Source of the DNA: Arthrobacter woluwensis
Lineage (GTDB): Bacteria > Actinomycetota > Actinomycetes > Actinomycetales > Micrococcaceae
Assembly: GCF_030816155.1 (NCBI RefSeq)
Contig: NZ_JAUSXR010000001.1
Span: forward strand, 992,001-1,056,000
Length of the DNA: 64,000 nucleotides
Direction: 5' to 3'
Shown here: in pieces, positions 10,163 to 18,971 of the stretch
Layout of the letters: each line of letters begins with the position of its first letter
Position numbering within the stretch: the first letter of the stretch is position 1
Program-made: the position numbers and the translations under genes
Notes under the pieces: generated by a model
What the model was told of the DNA's origin: nothing
Database searches by the model: none
The model's input: the letters and a program-made list of their open reading frames with translations, nothing else

Positions 10163-11332
10163 ATGCGTTCTGTGACCCTGCTCGGCTCCACCGGTTCCAT
10201 CGGCACCCAGGCGATCGACGTCGTCGACGGCGCCCCTCACCGCTTCAGCGTCACGGCGCTGAGCGCGGGAGGCGGCAACCTCGCCCTCCTGGCGCGGCAG
10301 GCGGTCCACGTCCGAGCCCAGGCCGTGGGGGTGGCCTCGGGGAGCGAAAGCGAATTCCGGGAGCTGCTGACCGATGAGGCGGCCCGGGCCGGCCTGCCGG
10401 GCTACGCCCCGGAACTGTATTTCGGCCCCGACGCCTCCACCCGCATCGCGTCGATCCCGGTCGACGTGGTCCTGAACGGCATCACGGGCTCGATCGGCCT
10501 CGCGCCCACCCTCGCGGCTCTCGAATCCGGGGCGACCCTGGCGCTGGCCAACAAGGAGTCCCTGATCGTGGGCGGCGCCCTGGTCAAGGATCTCGCCCGG
10601 CCGGGCCAGATCGTCCCGGTCGACTCCGAGCATTCGGCCATCGCCCAGTGCCTCCGCTCCGGCACCGAGGCCGAGGTGGACCGCCTGGTCCTGACGGCCT
10701 CCGGAGGGCCGTTCCGTGGCAAGACCCGCGCGGAGCTCCAGCACGTCACCCCCGCCGAGGCCCTCGCCCACCCGACCTGGGACATGGGCCTCATGGTCAC
10801 CACCAACTCCGCCAGCCTCGTGAACAAAGGCCTTGAGGTCATCGAGGCGCACCTGCTCTTCGACGTGCCGCTGGACCGGATCGACGTCGTCGTCCATCCG
10901 CAGTCCGTGGTGCACTCGATGGTGCAGTTCGTGGACGGCTCCTCGATCGCGCAGGCGTCGCCGCCGGACATGCGGCTGCCCATCGCCCTCGGCATGGCCT
11001 GGCCCGAGCGGGTCGCCCACGCCGCGTCCCCCTGCGACTGGACGCAGGCGACGCAGTGGACGTTCGAGCCGCTCGACGCCGTGGCGTTCCCCGCCGTCGA
11101 CCTCGCCAAGGATGCCGCCAAACAGGGCGGCACCCACCCGGCCGTCTTCAACGCCGCCAATGAGGAGGCCGTGCTGGCCTTCCACCGCGGTGAGATCGGC
11201 TTCACGGACATCGTGGACACCGTGGAGGCGGTGCTCGCCGAGCACTCCGACCACGCCGCGCTCAGCCTGGATTCGGTGCTCGCCGCCGAGGAGTGGGCAC
11301 GAAAGCGCACCCACGAACGTTTGTCCTCGTGA
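10163..11332 (+). CDS. ispC: 1-deoxy-D-xylulose 5-phosphate reductoisomerase
   Basis: A 389-residue enzyme that converts DXP to 2-C-methyl-D-erythritol 4-phosphate with NADPH, the first committed step of the MEP isoprenoid pathway. The NADPH fold is at the N-terminus ([16 protein letters not shown]). The metal and substrate region is clear ([12 protein letters not shown], then [12 protein letters not shown]), followed by GMAWPERV and the C-terminal helical part with [12 protein letters not shown]. Length fits the family. It precedes the site-2 protease and ispG, the usual actinobacterial ispC-rip-ispG order. Confidence 0.96.
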   Translation: MRSVTLLGSTGSIGTQAIDVVDGAPHRFSVTALSAGGGNLALLARQAVHVRAQAVGVASGSESEFRELLTDEAARAGLPGYAPELYFGPDASTRIASIPVDVVLNGITGSIGLAPTLAALESGATLALANKESLIVGGALVKDLARPGQIVPVDSEHSAIAQCLRSGTEAEVDRLVLTASGGPFRGKTRAELQHVTPAEALAHPTWDMGLMVTTNSASLVNKGLEVIEAHLLFDVPLDRIDVVVHPQSVVHSMVQFVDGSSIAQASPPDMRLPIALGMAWPERVAHAASPCDWTQATQWTFEPLDAVAFPAVDLAKDAAKQGGTHPAVFNAANEEAVLAFHRGEIGFTDIVDTVEAVLAEHSDHAALSLDSVLAAEEWARKRTHERLSS

Positions 11333-11378
11333 TGAATGCTTCGACGAGAAAGACCACTGAGATGACGAGGCTGTGGGC

Positions 11379-12710
11379 ATGAGCGGGCCGCTGCTGTTCC
11401 TGGGCGGGGTGCTGTTCGTGGCGATCGGCATCGCCGTGTCCATCGCACTGCACGAAGTGGGCCACCTGCTGCCCGCCAAGCTGTTCAAGGTCCGTGTCAC
11501 GCGGTACATGATCGGCTTCGGCCCCACGATCTTCTCCCGGAAGAAGGGCGAGACCGAGTACGGGGTCAAGGCGCTGCCCCTGGGCGGCTACGTCCAGATG
11601 ATCGGCATGTACCCGCCGAATCCTGAGGACGGCACCCTGCGGGCCTCTAGCACGGGCATGTTCCAGAACCTCGCCCGGGAGGCCCGCCAGCAGGCGAGCG
11701 AGGAGGTGGGGCCCGAGGACGGGAACCGCGTCTTCTACAAACTGCCGGTGTGGAAGAAGGTCGTGGTCATGCTGGGCGGCCCGGCCATGAACATCGTGCT
11801 GGGCATCCTCTTCACGGCCGTCCTCCTGATGGGCTTCGGCAGCGCACAGGCCACCACCACGCTGTCCAGCGTGTCCGCCTGTCAGGTGGCGCAGGGCGAG
11901 AAGGAGCCCGGCCCGGGGGAGAAGTGCACCCCGGCTCCGGCGGCGGCCGCCGGTCTCAAACCCGGGGACCGGATCGTCAGTTTCGACGGCAAGCCCGCCA
12001 CGGACTGGAACAGTCTGACGGAACAGATCCGGCAGTCGGCCGGACGCAAGGTCCCGGTGGTCGTCCAGCGCGGCGATCAGACGATCGACACGATCGTCAC
12101 CCCGGTCCTGACCGCTCGCCCGGTCTACGGCGCGGACGGCCAGCCGGCGAAGGACTCCACGGGCAAGACCCTCACGCAGGACGTCGGCTTCATCGGGGTC
12201 GGTCCCCGCCAGGCCCTGGTCCCGCAAGGACCCGAGTCGGTGCTTCCGGCCGTGGGGACACAGATGACCCAGGTCAGCCACGTCGTCCTCGATCTGCCGG
12301 CCCGGGTGATCGGTGTGGCCAAGGCCGCCTTCAGCTCGGAGCCCCGCGATCCGAACGGCCCCATCAGCGTGGTGGGCGTCGGACGGGTCGCCGGCGAGGT
12401 GTCTGCCATGGAGGAGATCCCGCTGAATGCGCGGATCGCCAGCCTGGTCGGCATCCTGGCCGGGCTGAACTTCGCGCTGGCCATCTTCAACCTGATCCCG
12501 TTGCCGCCCCTGGACGGCGGCCACGTGGCCGGGGCCCTGTACGAGGGAATCCGCCGCGGCATCGCCCGCATCTTCCGCCGCCCCGATCCGGGCCCCTTCG
12601 ACCTCGCCAAGCTGCTGCCCGTGACGTACACGGTGGCAGGGCTGCTGCTCGTGATGGGTGTGGTCCTGATCTACGCGGACATCGTCAAACCCGTGAAGCT
12701 GTTCGGATGA
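11379..12710 (+). CDS. RseP/Rip1-type site-2 intramembrane metalloprotease with PDZ domain
   Basis: A 443-residue M50 protease. The zinc motif HEVGH lies at residues 25-29 in the first membrane helix. The family segment GFGPTIFSRKKGETEYGVKALPLGGYV follows, then a second membrane helix near residues 130-150, a PDZ domain (AAGLKPGDRIVSFDGKP), a third helix and the second metal motif PPLDGGH near residue 380. The mycobacterial relative Rip1 cleaves anti-sigma factors within the membrane; a similar role here is inferred. ATG 11379 is preferred over GTG 11373 because GAGG lies eight bases upstream of it. Confidence 0.92.
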   Translation: MSGPLLFLGGVLFVAIGIAVSIALHEVGHLLPAKLFKVRVTRYMIGFGPTIFSRKKGETEYGVKALPLGGYVQMIGMYPPNPEDGTLRASSTGMFQNLAREARQQASEEVGPEDGNRVFYKLPVWKKVVVMLGGPAMNIVLGILFTAVLLMGFGSAQATTTLSSVSACQVAQGEKEPGPGEKCTPAPAAAAGLKPGDRIVSFDGKPATDWNSLTEQIRQSAGRKVPVVVQRGDQTIDTIVTPVLTARPVYGADGQPAKDSTGKTLTQDVGFIGVGPRQALVPQGPESVLPAVGTQMTQVSHVVLDLPARVIGVAKAAFSSEPRDPNGPISVVGVGRVAGEVSAMEEIPLNARIASLVGILAGLNFALAIFNLIPLPPLDGGHVAGALYEGIRRGIARIFRRPDPGPFDLAKLLPVTYTVAGLLLVMGVVLIYADIVKPVKLFG

Positions 12711-12750
12711 CGACGGCGGTCGCATGCACTGAGCCGTCCGGCCTGACGGC

Positions 12751-12840
12751 CGGTCGCGGATGTCCCGCGGCGCCTGCGCTCGTTCCTCACGCAACAACGG
12801 CCCTCACGCAACAACGGCGCCCGCGGAACATCCGCGACCG
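12751..12840. repeat. Long inverted repeat enclosing a 16-base tandem repeat
   Basis: The left arm (12751-12774) begins CGGTCGCGGATGT and the right arm (12817-12840) ends with its exact complement; the next ten or so bases also pair with one mismatch and a bulge. The loop carries two copies of CCTCACGCAACAACGG (12785-12800 and 12802-12817). The element fills most of the gap between the protease gene and the YciI gene and resembles a REP/BIME-type mobile repeat. Confidence 0.65.
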
Positions 12841-12923
12841 GCTCCTGTTCAGATCAGTGTGCAGCCCGGCGTCGAGCGCTCAGTGTCACAGTGCCGACGC
12901 CCCGCGGTTCCGGGCCTGAGGGA

Positions 12924-12929
12924 TAGAGT
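12924..12929 (+). promoter_or_regulatory. -10 box TAGAGT with leaderless spacing
   Basis: TAGAGT, six bases (gaaccc), then the ATG of the YciI gene at 12936. No Shine-Dalgarno sequence precedes the start, so the mRNA probably begins at the start codon. Confidence 0.55.
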
Positions 12930-12935
12930 GAACCC

Positions 12936-13229
12936 ATGACTGTTTTCGCCGTGGAGTACGTGTACGACGCCGCAACGGCCGCCGTGCGCGACGAGTTCCG
13001 TCCCGCCCACCGCGCCTGGCTCGGATCGCTCGCCGAGGAGGGCACCGTGCTGGCGTCCGGACCCGTCGATTCCGGGGCGGGAGCCCTGCTGATCATGGTG
13101 GCCGAGGACCAGCCCGCGCTGGATGGACTCCTCCGGGAGGACCCGTTCCAGATCAACGGCGCCGTCGCCCAGACGAGCGCCCGCGAATGGAGTCCCGTGA
13201 TCGGCCGCTTCAGCGAATTCGTCTCCTGA
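12936..13229 (+). CDS. YciI family protein
   Basis: A 97-residue protein with the YciI dimeric alpha+beta fold pattern: an N-terminal strand [11 protein letters not shown], a helix with the R-x-x-H pair ([12 protein letters not shown]), a glycine/serine turn ([17 protein letters not shown]) and a C-terminal [20 protein letters not shown]. YciI relatives include small enzymes and domains of unknown substrate, so no reaction is assigned. It stands alone between the repeat element and ispG, with a leaderless-type promoter. Confidence 0.8.
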   Translation: MTVFAVEYVYDAATAAVRDEFRPAHRAWLGSLAEEGTVLASGPVDSGAGALLIMVAEDQPALDGLLREDPFQINGAVAQTSAREWSPVIGRFSEFVS

Positions 13230-13281
13230 CCGGGGCCGGACTCACCAGAACCACAAGAGCTACAGAACTGAGGAATCAGAA

Positions 13282-14445
13282 GTGACATCGGTCAGCCTTG
13301 GAATGCCGTCTGCCCCGCCGCCCGTGCTCGCGCCGCGGCGCAAGACCCGCCAGATCAAGGTGGGTTCGGTGGGCGTCGGGTCCGACTCGCCCATCAGCGT
13401 GCAGTCCATGACCACCACCCCCACCACGGACATCAACGCGACCCTGCAGCAGATCGCGGAACTCACAGCCTCCGGCTGCGACATCGTGCGCGTGGCCTGT
13501 CCGTCGGCGGACGACGCCGCGGCCCTGCCCATCATCGCCAAGAAGTCGCAGATCCCCGTGATCGCGGACATCCACTTCCAGCCGAAGTATGTCTTCGCGG
13601 CCATCGAGGCCGGCTGCGCCGCGGTGCGTGTGAACCCGGGCAACATCCGGAAGTTCGATGACCAGGTCAAGGAGATCGCCCAGGCGGCCAAGGACCACGG
13701 CACCAGCATCCGCATCGGCGTCAACGCCGGTTCCCTGGAGCCCAGCCTGCTGAAGAAGTACGGCAAGGCCACCCCCGAGGCCCTCGTGGAGTCGGCCGTG
13801 TGGGAGGCGAGCCTCTTCGAGGAGCACGGTTTCCACGACTTCAAGATCTCGGTGAAGCACAACGACCCCGTGGTCATGGTCGCCGCCTACGAGATGCTCG
13901 CCGAAAAGGGCGACTGGCCGCTGCACCTCGGCGTGACCGAGGCCGGACCGGCGTTCCAGGGCACCATCAAGTCCGCCACCGCGTTCGGCGCCCTGCTGTC
14001 CCGCGGCATCGGCGACACCATCCGCGTCTCCCTCTCGGCCCCTCCCGTGGAGGAGGTCAAGGTCGGAAACCAGATCCTGCAGTCCCTGAACCTGCGCCCC
14101 CGCAAGCTCGAGATCGTGTCCTGCCCGTCCTGTGGCCGCGCCCAGGTGGACGTCTACACGCTGGCCGAGCAGGTCACGGCAGGCCTGGAAGGCATGGAGA
14201 TCCCGCTGCGCGTGGCCGTCATGGGCTGCGTGGTGAATGGACCCGGCGAGGCCCGTGAAGCCGACCTCGGCGTCGCCTCGGGCAACGGCAAGGGCCAGAT
14301 CTTTGTGAAGGGCCAGGTCATCAAGACCGTGCCGGAACACGAGATCGTTGAGACACTGATCGAAGAAGCCATGCGCATTGCCGATGAAATGGAGTCCGAT
14401 GATCCGAGTGCTCCCTCCGGCAGTCCAGTGGTCACCGTCTCCTAG
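13282..14445 (+). CDS. ispG: 4-hydroxy-3-methylbut-2-en-1-yl diphosphate synthase
   Basis: A 387-residue iron-sulfur enzyme (GcpE) that converts MEcPP to HMBPP in the MEP pathway. Seen are the TIM-barrel start ([17 protein letters not shown]), the ADIHFQPKY strand, SLGVTE-like substrate loops, and the C-terminal [4Fe-4S] ligands in [11 protein letters not shown] and [11 protein letters not shown]. The start is GTG 13282, preceded by a GAGGAA Shine-Dalgarno sequence. It shares the MEP pathway with ispC 2 kb upstream. Confidence 0.96.
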   Translation: MTSVSLGMPSAPPPVLAPRRKTRQIKVGSVGVGSDSPISVQSMTTTPTTDINATLQQIAELTASGCDIVRVACPSADDAAALPIIAKKSQIPVIADIHFQPKYVFAAIEAGCAAVRVNPGNIRKFDDQVKEIAQAAKDHGTSIRIGVNAGSLEPSLLKKYGKATPEALVESAVWEASLFEEHGFHDFKISVKHNDPVVMVAAYEMLAEKGDWPLHLGVTEAGPAFQGTIKSATAFGALLSRGIGDTIRVSLSAPPVEEVKVGNQILQSLNLRPRKLEIVSCPSCGRAQVDVYTLAEQVTAGLEGMEIPLRVAVMGCVVNGPGEAREADLGVASGNGKGQIFVKGQVIKTVPEHEIVETLIEEAMRIADEMESDDPSAPSGSPVVTVS

Positions 14446-14464
14446 CAAGGTCGCGGGAGGGCCC

Positions 14465-15280
14465 ATGATCCGTGAACTCGTGGATGAGGACCTTCCCGCG
14501 CTCCGGGATCTGGCCCTGCGGGACGAAGCGGTCAACGCCTTCGTCCTGGCCCAGACCGTCAGGCCGTGGCGCTCCCTGGGCGCCACGGTCTTCGGCGTGT
14601 TCGACGACGGCGGGCTGATCGCCGCCTGCTGGGCGGGCGCCAATGTGGTGCCCATCGCCCTCGATCCGTCCCTCGCGCCCCTGTTCGCCTACGCGCTGCA
14701 CGCCCGTTCGCACCGCTATGCCTCGATCTTCGGCCCGAGCGACGCCGTGCTCGCCCTGCTTCCGGCGATGGAGGCCTTCGGACACGTCCCCCTGGAAATC
14801 CGCCGGTCCCAGCCGTTCCTCCTGCACGACGGCGAGCTGGAGGTCGAGTCAGACCCCTCGGTCCGCGCCGCCTCGATGGACGACTTCGACCGGATCCTCC
14901 CGGCCTCCGTGGCGATGTTCGAGGAGGAGGTGGGCTATTCGCCGTTCCTGGGCGGGCAGGAGAACTACCGCCGCCGGGTGCTCAACCTGCTCCGGCAGGG
15001 CCACACGCTCGCTCGTTTCAGTCCCGCAGGCCAGGTGCTCTTCAAGGCGGATCTGGGGGTTGTCACCCGCGGTGTGTGCCAGATCCAGGGGGTCTGGATG
15101 AACCCTGCCCAGCGCGGCCGGGGGATGGCCGCCGCCCGGGTCGCCGCCGTCGTCGAGTATTCACGACGTGTGGCGGGTGTCGCCTCCCTGTACGTGAACG
15201 ATTACAACACCGCCGCGCGGAAGGTCTACGAGAAGGTCGGCTTCCGCGAGCACGGTGAGTTCGCCACGGTCCTGTACTGA
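14465..15280 (+). CDS. GNAT-family N-acetyltransferase with DUF4081-like N-terminal half
   Basis: A 271-residue protein starting at ATG 14465, 19 bases after ispG. The N-terminal half (RELVDEDLPALRDLALRDE...) resembles the DUF4081 region that often precedes a GNAT domain in actinobacteria. The C-terminal half has the acetyl-CoA loop (NPAQRGRGMAAARVAAVV) and the terminal YNTAARKVYEKVGFREHGEF typical of GNAT folds. The substrate is unknown. Position directly after ispG is recurrent in actinobacteria, but a functional link to isoprenoids has not been shown. Confidence 0.85.
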   Translation: MIRELVDEDLPALRDLALRDEAVNAFVLAQTVRPWRSLGATVFGVFDDGGLIAACWAGANVVPIALDPSLAPLFAYALHARSHRYASIFGPSDAVLALLPAMEAFGHVPLEIRRSQPFLLHDGELEVESDPSVRAASMDDFDRILPASVAMFEEEVGYSPFLGGQENYRRRVLNLLRQGHTLARFSPAGQVLFKADLGVVTRGVCQIQGVWMNPAQRGRGMAAARVAAVVEYSRRVAGVASLYVNDYNTAARKVYEKVGFREHGEFATVLY

Positions 15281-15298
15281 TCTCTACTGAACCGGACT

Positions 15299-15700
15299 CT
15301 ACTGGTCGGGTGCGCCCTGGGAAGCGGCCCGGCAGCGCTCCAGGGCCGCTGTGAAGGCCGGCCTGTCGAGATACGGGGCTCCGGCAGGGCGAAGGGTCGT
15401 TCTCAGATAAGGATCCCGCTGTTCGAGCTCCGGATCCCCGCGCCACAAGGTCGTGTAGCCTGCCGCACGCTCCGCGCGTTGCCTCGAGGCCACCCGTCCG
15501 ATGAGCGCCACCACGGGCATGGCGGAAACGAACATGATCGCCGCCAGCAGATCCGTGAACCAGGACCGGTGCATGCCGGACGCCTGGACAAGCCAGACGA
15601 TGGCGAGGACGATGATCGCCACCGTGGTGCATCTGAAGCGCAAGCGGAGCAGAGCGAACGCGGTGGACCCGGGCAGCAGATGCCGTGCGGGTATCGCCAT
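15299..15700 (-). CDS. Small membrane protein of unknown function
   Basis: A 133-residue protein with two predicted membrane helices (about residues 25-42, CTTVAIIVLAIVWLVQA, and 50-68, LLAAIMFVSAMPVVALIG). A basic cytoplasmic tail with an arginine/glutamate-rich segment follows (RVASRQRAERAAGY). ATG 15700 has GGAG eight bases upstream and was chosen over a longer form from 15760. It converges with the GNAT gene and is divergent from the first lipoprotein gene. I do not recognise a family. Confidence 0.6.
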   Translation of the reverse strand: MAIPARHLLPGSTAFALLRLRFRCTTVAIIVLAIVWLVQASGMHRSWFTDLLAAIMFVSAMPVVALIGRVASRQRAERAAGYTTLWRGDPELEQRDPYLRTTLRPAGAPYLDRPAFTAALERCRAASQGAPDQ

Positions 15701-15900
15701 GTGATCACTCCGTCCCAGAGGCTGTTCTGTGAGCCGGAATCGCGGCCCCTGCCGCGTCATCGACAGCCTACCGCCCTCGTCTCCGGTCGCTGGAGAGGCT
15801 CCCGGTGCCCTGACAGGCCCGCCCGTTCAGCACCGGCCTGCTTGTCCCGCGGCCCGCGGCGGCATAGCGTTGGCTTCACCGTCTCCAGGGGGAAGCCGCC

Positions 15901-16569
15901 ATGAGGAAACCGCTGTTCGCCATGCTGTCCGTGGCGCTGTCCGCTCTGCTCGTGAACGGGTGCGCCGTCACGGTGCCGTCGCCGGGCAAGGCCTGGAGCG
16001 AGTCGGAGCTGGAGGAGGTGGTCGGACGGCTCAAAGGCCCCAACGACGGCACCTTCACTCAGGTGGCGGCGGACACGATGCGCAAGACCGTCGAGGTGCG
16101 TGAGCGTCTGCAGAGCCGGACGTCGGTGGATCCACCCGCCTGCCAGGAGGTGGCGGTCTCCGAAAACCGGTTGTCCACCAGATTGCTCGACCGCGGCCGT
16201 GTGGCCCTGGGGCTCAACGAGTCGGGACGCGACGCGAAAGTGTCCGTCGTCCTGAGCAGCGGTCCGCAGGAACTCCTCCATCCGGGATTCGACGGTGAAA
16301 CCCTGGAACGCTGTTCCACCCTGAAACTGATCCGCGGGGTCCCGGTGGCCACCGTGTCTGTGGCGAAGGCCGAGGCTCCGAAGGTCGAGGGCGGACTCGC
16401 CTGGACGGTGACCACGGTCGGCTCCAGCGGCACGGTCGAGACGTCCATGTCCACGGTCACCGTGGGCCGGGTGAACATCTTCGTCAGCGTGTCCGGGCAG
16501 AAGGGCGGAGCCGACACCGCCGCGGTGGCCAACGCCGTGGTGGAGCAGGCCGCGGCACTGGTGGACTGA
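15901..16569 (+). CDS. Secreted lipoprotein of unknown function, paralogue of the next gene
   Basis: A 222-residue exported lipoprotein. The signal peptide ends in a lipobox-like LVNGC (cysteine 21). The mature part begins with WSESELEEVVGRLKG, contains two later cysteines (PPACQEV and LERCSTL) that could form a disulfide, and ends with a beta-rich half. The same layout and cysteine spacing recur in the gene at 16693, so the two look like a tandem duplication. Overall organisation recalls actinobacterial extracellular sensor-type lipoproteins, but I cannot name a family. A purine-rich Shine-Dalgarno sequence precedes the ATG. Confidence 0.7.
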   Translation: MRKPLFAMLSVALSALLVNGCAVTVPSPGKAWSESELEEVVGRLKGPNDGTFTQVAADTMRKTVEVRERLQSRTSVDPPACQEVAVSENRLSTRLLDRGRVALGLNESGRDAKVSVVLSSGPQELLHPGFDGETLERCSTLKLIRGVPVATVSVAKAEAPKVEGGLAWTVTTVGSSGTVETSMSTVTVGRVNIFVSVSGQKGGADTAAVANAVVEQAAALVD

Positions 16570-16692
16570 GCCCCGCCTGTCGCAGTCGCGTCATGGGGAG
16601 GACTGCCCATCGCAGATTTCCGCATCGAATGGAAGAATCACAGACGAGTTCAGTCTCACCAATCGAATCGCTTTCTGATCGGGGAAAACATC

Positions 16693-17424
16693 ATGAAGAA
16701 CGCACGTCGGGCCCTCCTGGCTCTTTCCGCGGCCTCGCTGCTGGCTGTCACGGCCTGTTCCGGCCCGGCCCAGCAGTCCGGTGGGACCAACGGCGGCGGT
16801 GGTGGGCAGTCCGCCGCGCCCGCGGCCGTGAAGAAGTACAGCGAGGCCGAGCTGGAGGGCGTGCTCAAGGCCGCCAAGGGCGCCGATGGCAAGGAGCTGA
16901 AGGTGCTCCCGTCCGCGGACCTGAAGAAGTCCCTCGAAGCGTCCAAGGAACTGCTCGCCAAGACGAAGATCTCCCCGGCGGAGTGTGGCAGCGGGGACAT
17001 CGCGACGGCGCTTCAGAGCCTCGACGGCGCCTCCACCGCCGTTGGCACCTCCACGGGCGCCGATGGCATTCCTTCTCAGGCCGTGAGTCTGATCTCCGGG
17101 CCGGACCCGTCCGTGCTCGAGGGCAAGATCGCCCAGACCAAGGACCAGCTGGAGAAATGCAAGACCATGACGATTGAGATTGCGGGCCAGAAGGCCGAAG
17201 CCACCTCGGAAAAGGTCGACGCGTCCGCAAAGACCCCAGGCGCCGTGGCGTTCGAAACCACCACGTCCCTGCCGGGCGGCGCTACCAAGATGAAGCAGTT
17301 GACCGTGATGGCTGTCAAGAACGGAGTGGCAATCACCAGCGTCTCCCTGGCCGGTGGCGCGGGAGCAGCCGACGTCGAGAAGGCCGTCGCCGCTCTCGAC
17401 GCGGTCGCCGATCAGATCAAGTAA
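16693..17424 (+). CDS. Secreted lipoprotein of unknown function, tandem paralogue
   Basis: A 243-residue lipoprotein with a clear lipobox LAVTAC (cysteine 22), then a Gly/Ser/Gln linker and a mature domain starting KYSEAELEGVLKAAKG. This aligns with the upstream gene (WSESELEEVVGRLKG). Two cysteines are in matching places (SPAECGS and LEKCKTM), consistent with a conserved extracellular disulfide. The C-terminus (VAITSVSLAGGAGAADVEKAVAALDAV) also parallels its partner. It is followed by a strong terminator. Function is unknown. Confidence 0.72.
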   Translation: MKNARRALLALSAASLLAVTACSGPAQQSGGTNGGGGGQSAAPAAVKKYSEAELEGVLKAAKGADGKELKVLPSADLKKSLEASKELLAKTKISPAECGSGDIATALQSLDGASTAVGTSTGADGIPSQAVSLISGPDPSVLEGKIAQTKDQLEKCKTMTIEIAGQKAEATSEKVDASAKTPGAVAFETTTSLPGGATKMKQLTVMAVKNGVAITSVSLAGGAGAADVEKAVAALDAVADQIK

Positions 17425-17436
17425 GCCGCAGCACTC

Positions 17437-17473
17437 CGAACGGGCCGCGTCCACTGTGGACGCGGCCCGTTCG
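17437..17473. terminator. Strong bidirectional hairpin terminator
   Basis: Perfect 16-base arms CGAACGGGCCGCGTCC (17437-17452) and GGACGCGGCCCGTTCG (17458-17473) with loop ACTGT, between the lipoprotein gene and the convergent TetR gene. Confidence 0.8.
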
Positions 17474-17494
17474 CGCGTTCGGGCACCATTCGTG

Positions 17495-17526
17495 GCGCGA
17501 CGGCGCGACGGCGCGACGGCGGGACG
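17495..17526. repeat. Four tandem copies of an 8-base unit
   Basis: GCGCGACG is repeated three times exactly and once as GCGGGACG, just beyond the stop codon of the convergent TetR gene. It looks like a slippage-prone microsatellite. Confidence 0.6.
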
Positions 17527-17529
17527 TGG

Positions 17530-18219
17530 TCACTCCATGCCCGGCGCGGCGGACTCGCCGGTCCCGCCCTCGAGGTACCGCTGAACGGTCGGGGCCACCT
17601 GCCGGACCACCTCCTCGGGCGTCGCCGACGCCAGGGGTTCCAGCCGCACCACGTACCGGGTCAGCATGAGCCCGACCATCTGCGAAGCGACCAGATCGCC
17701 ACGGAGGGCGAGCTCCTGCGGGGTGCCCGGCAGCCCGGCTGTGATGCGCGACAGGATCGTCCGGCTGACCATCTCCCGGAGCATCGCCGTCTTGGTGCGG
17801 GACCCGATGGTCCCGCGGATGAAGGCCACCAGGCTGTGCTGGGCCGGGCTCTCCCAGAGCCGGAGGACCGCGCGCACGATCTCCTCGGAGCGCTGCCGGG
17901 GATCGAGGGAGGTGACCCCCGCGAGCACCTCCGCGGGGTCGGCCGGCAGTTCGACGCTGAGCGCGAAGAGCTCGTCCTTGCCCTGGAAGAAGTGGTGGAC
18001 CATGGCCGGGTCGACCCCGGCCTCCCGGCCCACCTGCCGCAGGCTCGTGCCCTCGAAGCCGTGCTCGGCGAACAGCCTGCGGGCCGCTGCCAGGATCCGC
18101 TCGCGGCTGTCCGCCTGCCCGCCACGGCGACCACGACGGCGGCCGGGAGCCGCCGGTGGTTCCGTGGCGACGCCGTCCGGGTCGTCGTCGTGCGCGCCGG
18201 ACGGGGAGGGCCCGCTCAC
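17530..18219 (-). CDS. TetR-family regulator of the adjacent ABC exporter
   Basis: A 229-residue regulator with a disordered, basic N-terminal tail (about 35 residues, ending GRRRGRRGGQ). The TetR helix-turn-helix follows (RERILAAARRLFAEHGFEGTSLRQVGREAGVD, MVHHFFQGKDELF), then a helical C-domain of the type with a conserved FIRGTIGS segment. It overlaps the end of the ABC permease gene by four bases and is the last gene of a three-gene operon. It therefore probably autoregulates the exporter through the palindrome upstream of the ATPase gene. The inducer is unknown, probably an exported drug-like compound. Confidence 0.87.
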   Translation of the reverse strand: MSGPSPSGAHDDDPDGVATEPPAAPGRRRGRRGGQADSRERILAAARRLFAEHGFEGTSLRQVGREAGVDPAMVHHFFQGKDELFALSVELPADPAEVLAGVTSLDPRQRSEEIVRAVLRLWESPAQHSLVAFIRGTIGSRTKTAMLREMVSRTILSRITAGLPGTPQELALRGDLVASQMVGLMLTRYVVRLEPLASATPEEVVRQVAPTVQRYLEGGTGESAAPGME

Positions 18220-18971
18220 GCCGTCCGCCGGCGCAGGGTGGCGGAGGCCAGCACCAGGAGCCCGAAGGCGATGACGGCCAGGTCGATGAGGTCGTTCCGG
18301 AGTGTCTCCGTGGGGTCGCTGTGGCGGCCGATCTCCTGCAGCGCCTCCACGGAATAGCTGAGGGGCAGCACGTTGGAGATGGCTTCCAGCACGGAGTTCA
18401 TGGAGTCGCGCGCCACGAAGAGACCGCAGAGCAGGATCTGAGGGACCACCACGACGGGCATGAACTGCACCGCCTGGAACTCGGTGCGGGCGAACGCCGA
18501 GCAGAGGAGCCCGAGGGCCACGCCCAGCACCGAGTTCAGGATGCAGACCAGCCCCACCAGCACAGGGCTGCCCTGCACGTCCAGCTGGAACACCCAGTAG
18601 GCGACGGCCAGGGTGACCAGTGCCTGGACCGCCGCGAGCACGGAGAACGCGAGTGCGTAGCCGAAGAGGAGGTCGGCCTTGCCCAGGGGAGTGGTCAGCA
18701 GCCGCTCAAGTGTGCCGCTGGTCCGCTCGCGCAGCATGGTCACGGAGGTGATGAGGAACATGATCAGGAACGGGAAGATGGCCAGCATGACCAGGCCCAC
18801 GCGGTCGAAGGTGCGCGGCATCCCGGGCGGCAGCGTCTCGTTCTCGAAGAGGAAGTAGACCGCGGCCAGGAGGAACGAGGGCACCACGAGGATCATGGCC
18901 ACGCTGCGGTGGTCGTGGCGGATCTGCGTGAGCACGCGCGCCGTGGTGGCGCCGAGGAGCCGGGGGTTCAT
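18216..18971 (-). CDS. ABC-2 type exporter permease
   Basis: A 251-residue integral membrane protein with about six membrane helices. These include SVAMILVVPSFLLAAVYFLF, VMLAIFPFLIMFLITSV, LVTLAVAYWVF and VLVGLVCILNSVLGVALGLL. The cytoplasmic segment MLRERTSGTLERLLTTPLGKADLLFGY is diagnostic of ABC-2 (drug/polysaccharide exporter) permeases. It overlaps the ATPase gene upstream and the TetR gene downstream by four bases each. It forms the channel of a two-component exporter; the substrate cannot be told from sequence. Confidence 0.92.
   Translation of the reverse strand: MNPRLLGATTARVLTQIRHDHRSVAMILVVPSFLLAAVYFLFENETLPPGMPRTFDRVGLVMLAIFPFLIMFLITSVTMLRERTSGTLERLLTTPLGKADLLFGYALAFSVLAAVQALVTLAVAYWVFQLDVQGSPVLVGLVCILNSVLGVALGLLCSAFARTEFQAVQFMPVVVVPQILLCGLFVARDSMNSVLEAISNVLPLSYSVEALQEIGRHSDPTETLRNDLIDLAVIAFGLLVLASATLRRRTA

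Noticed and set aside
12711-12935. A tRNA or small RNA gene suggested by the strong folding.
   Set aside because: The stems form a single inverted repeat with internal direct repeats, not a cloverleaf, and there is no CCA end or T-loop consensus.
17495-17526. Possible CRISPR-like or regulatory array.
   Set aside because: Only four 8-base units with no spacers; a simple microsatellite. No CRISPR array was seen anywhere in the window.
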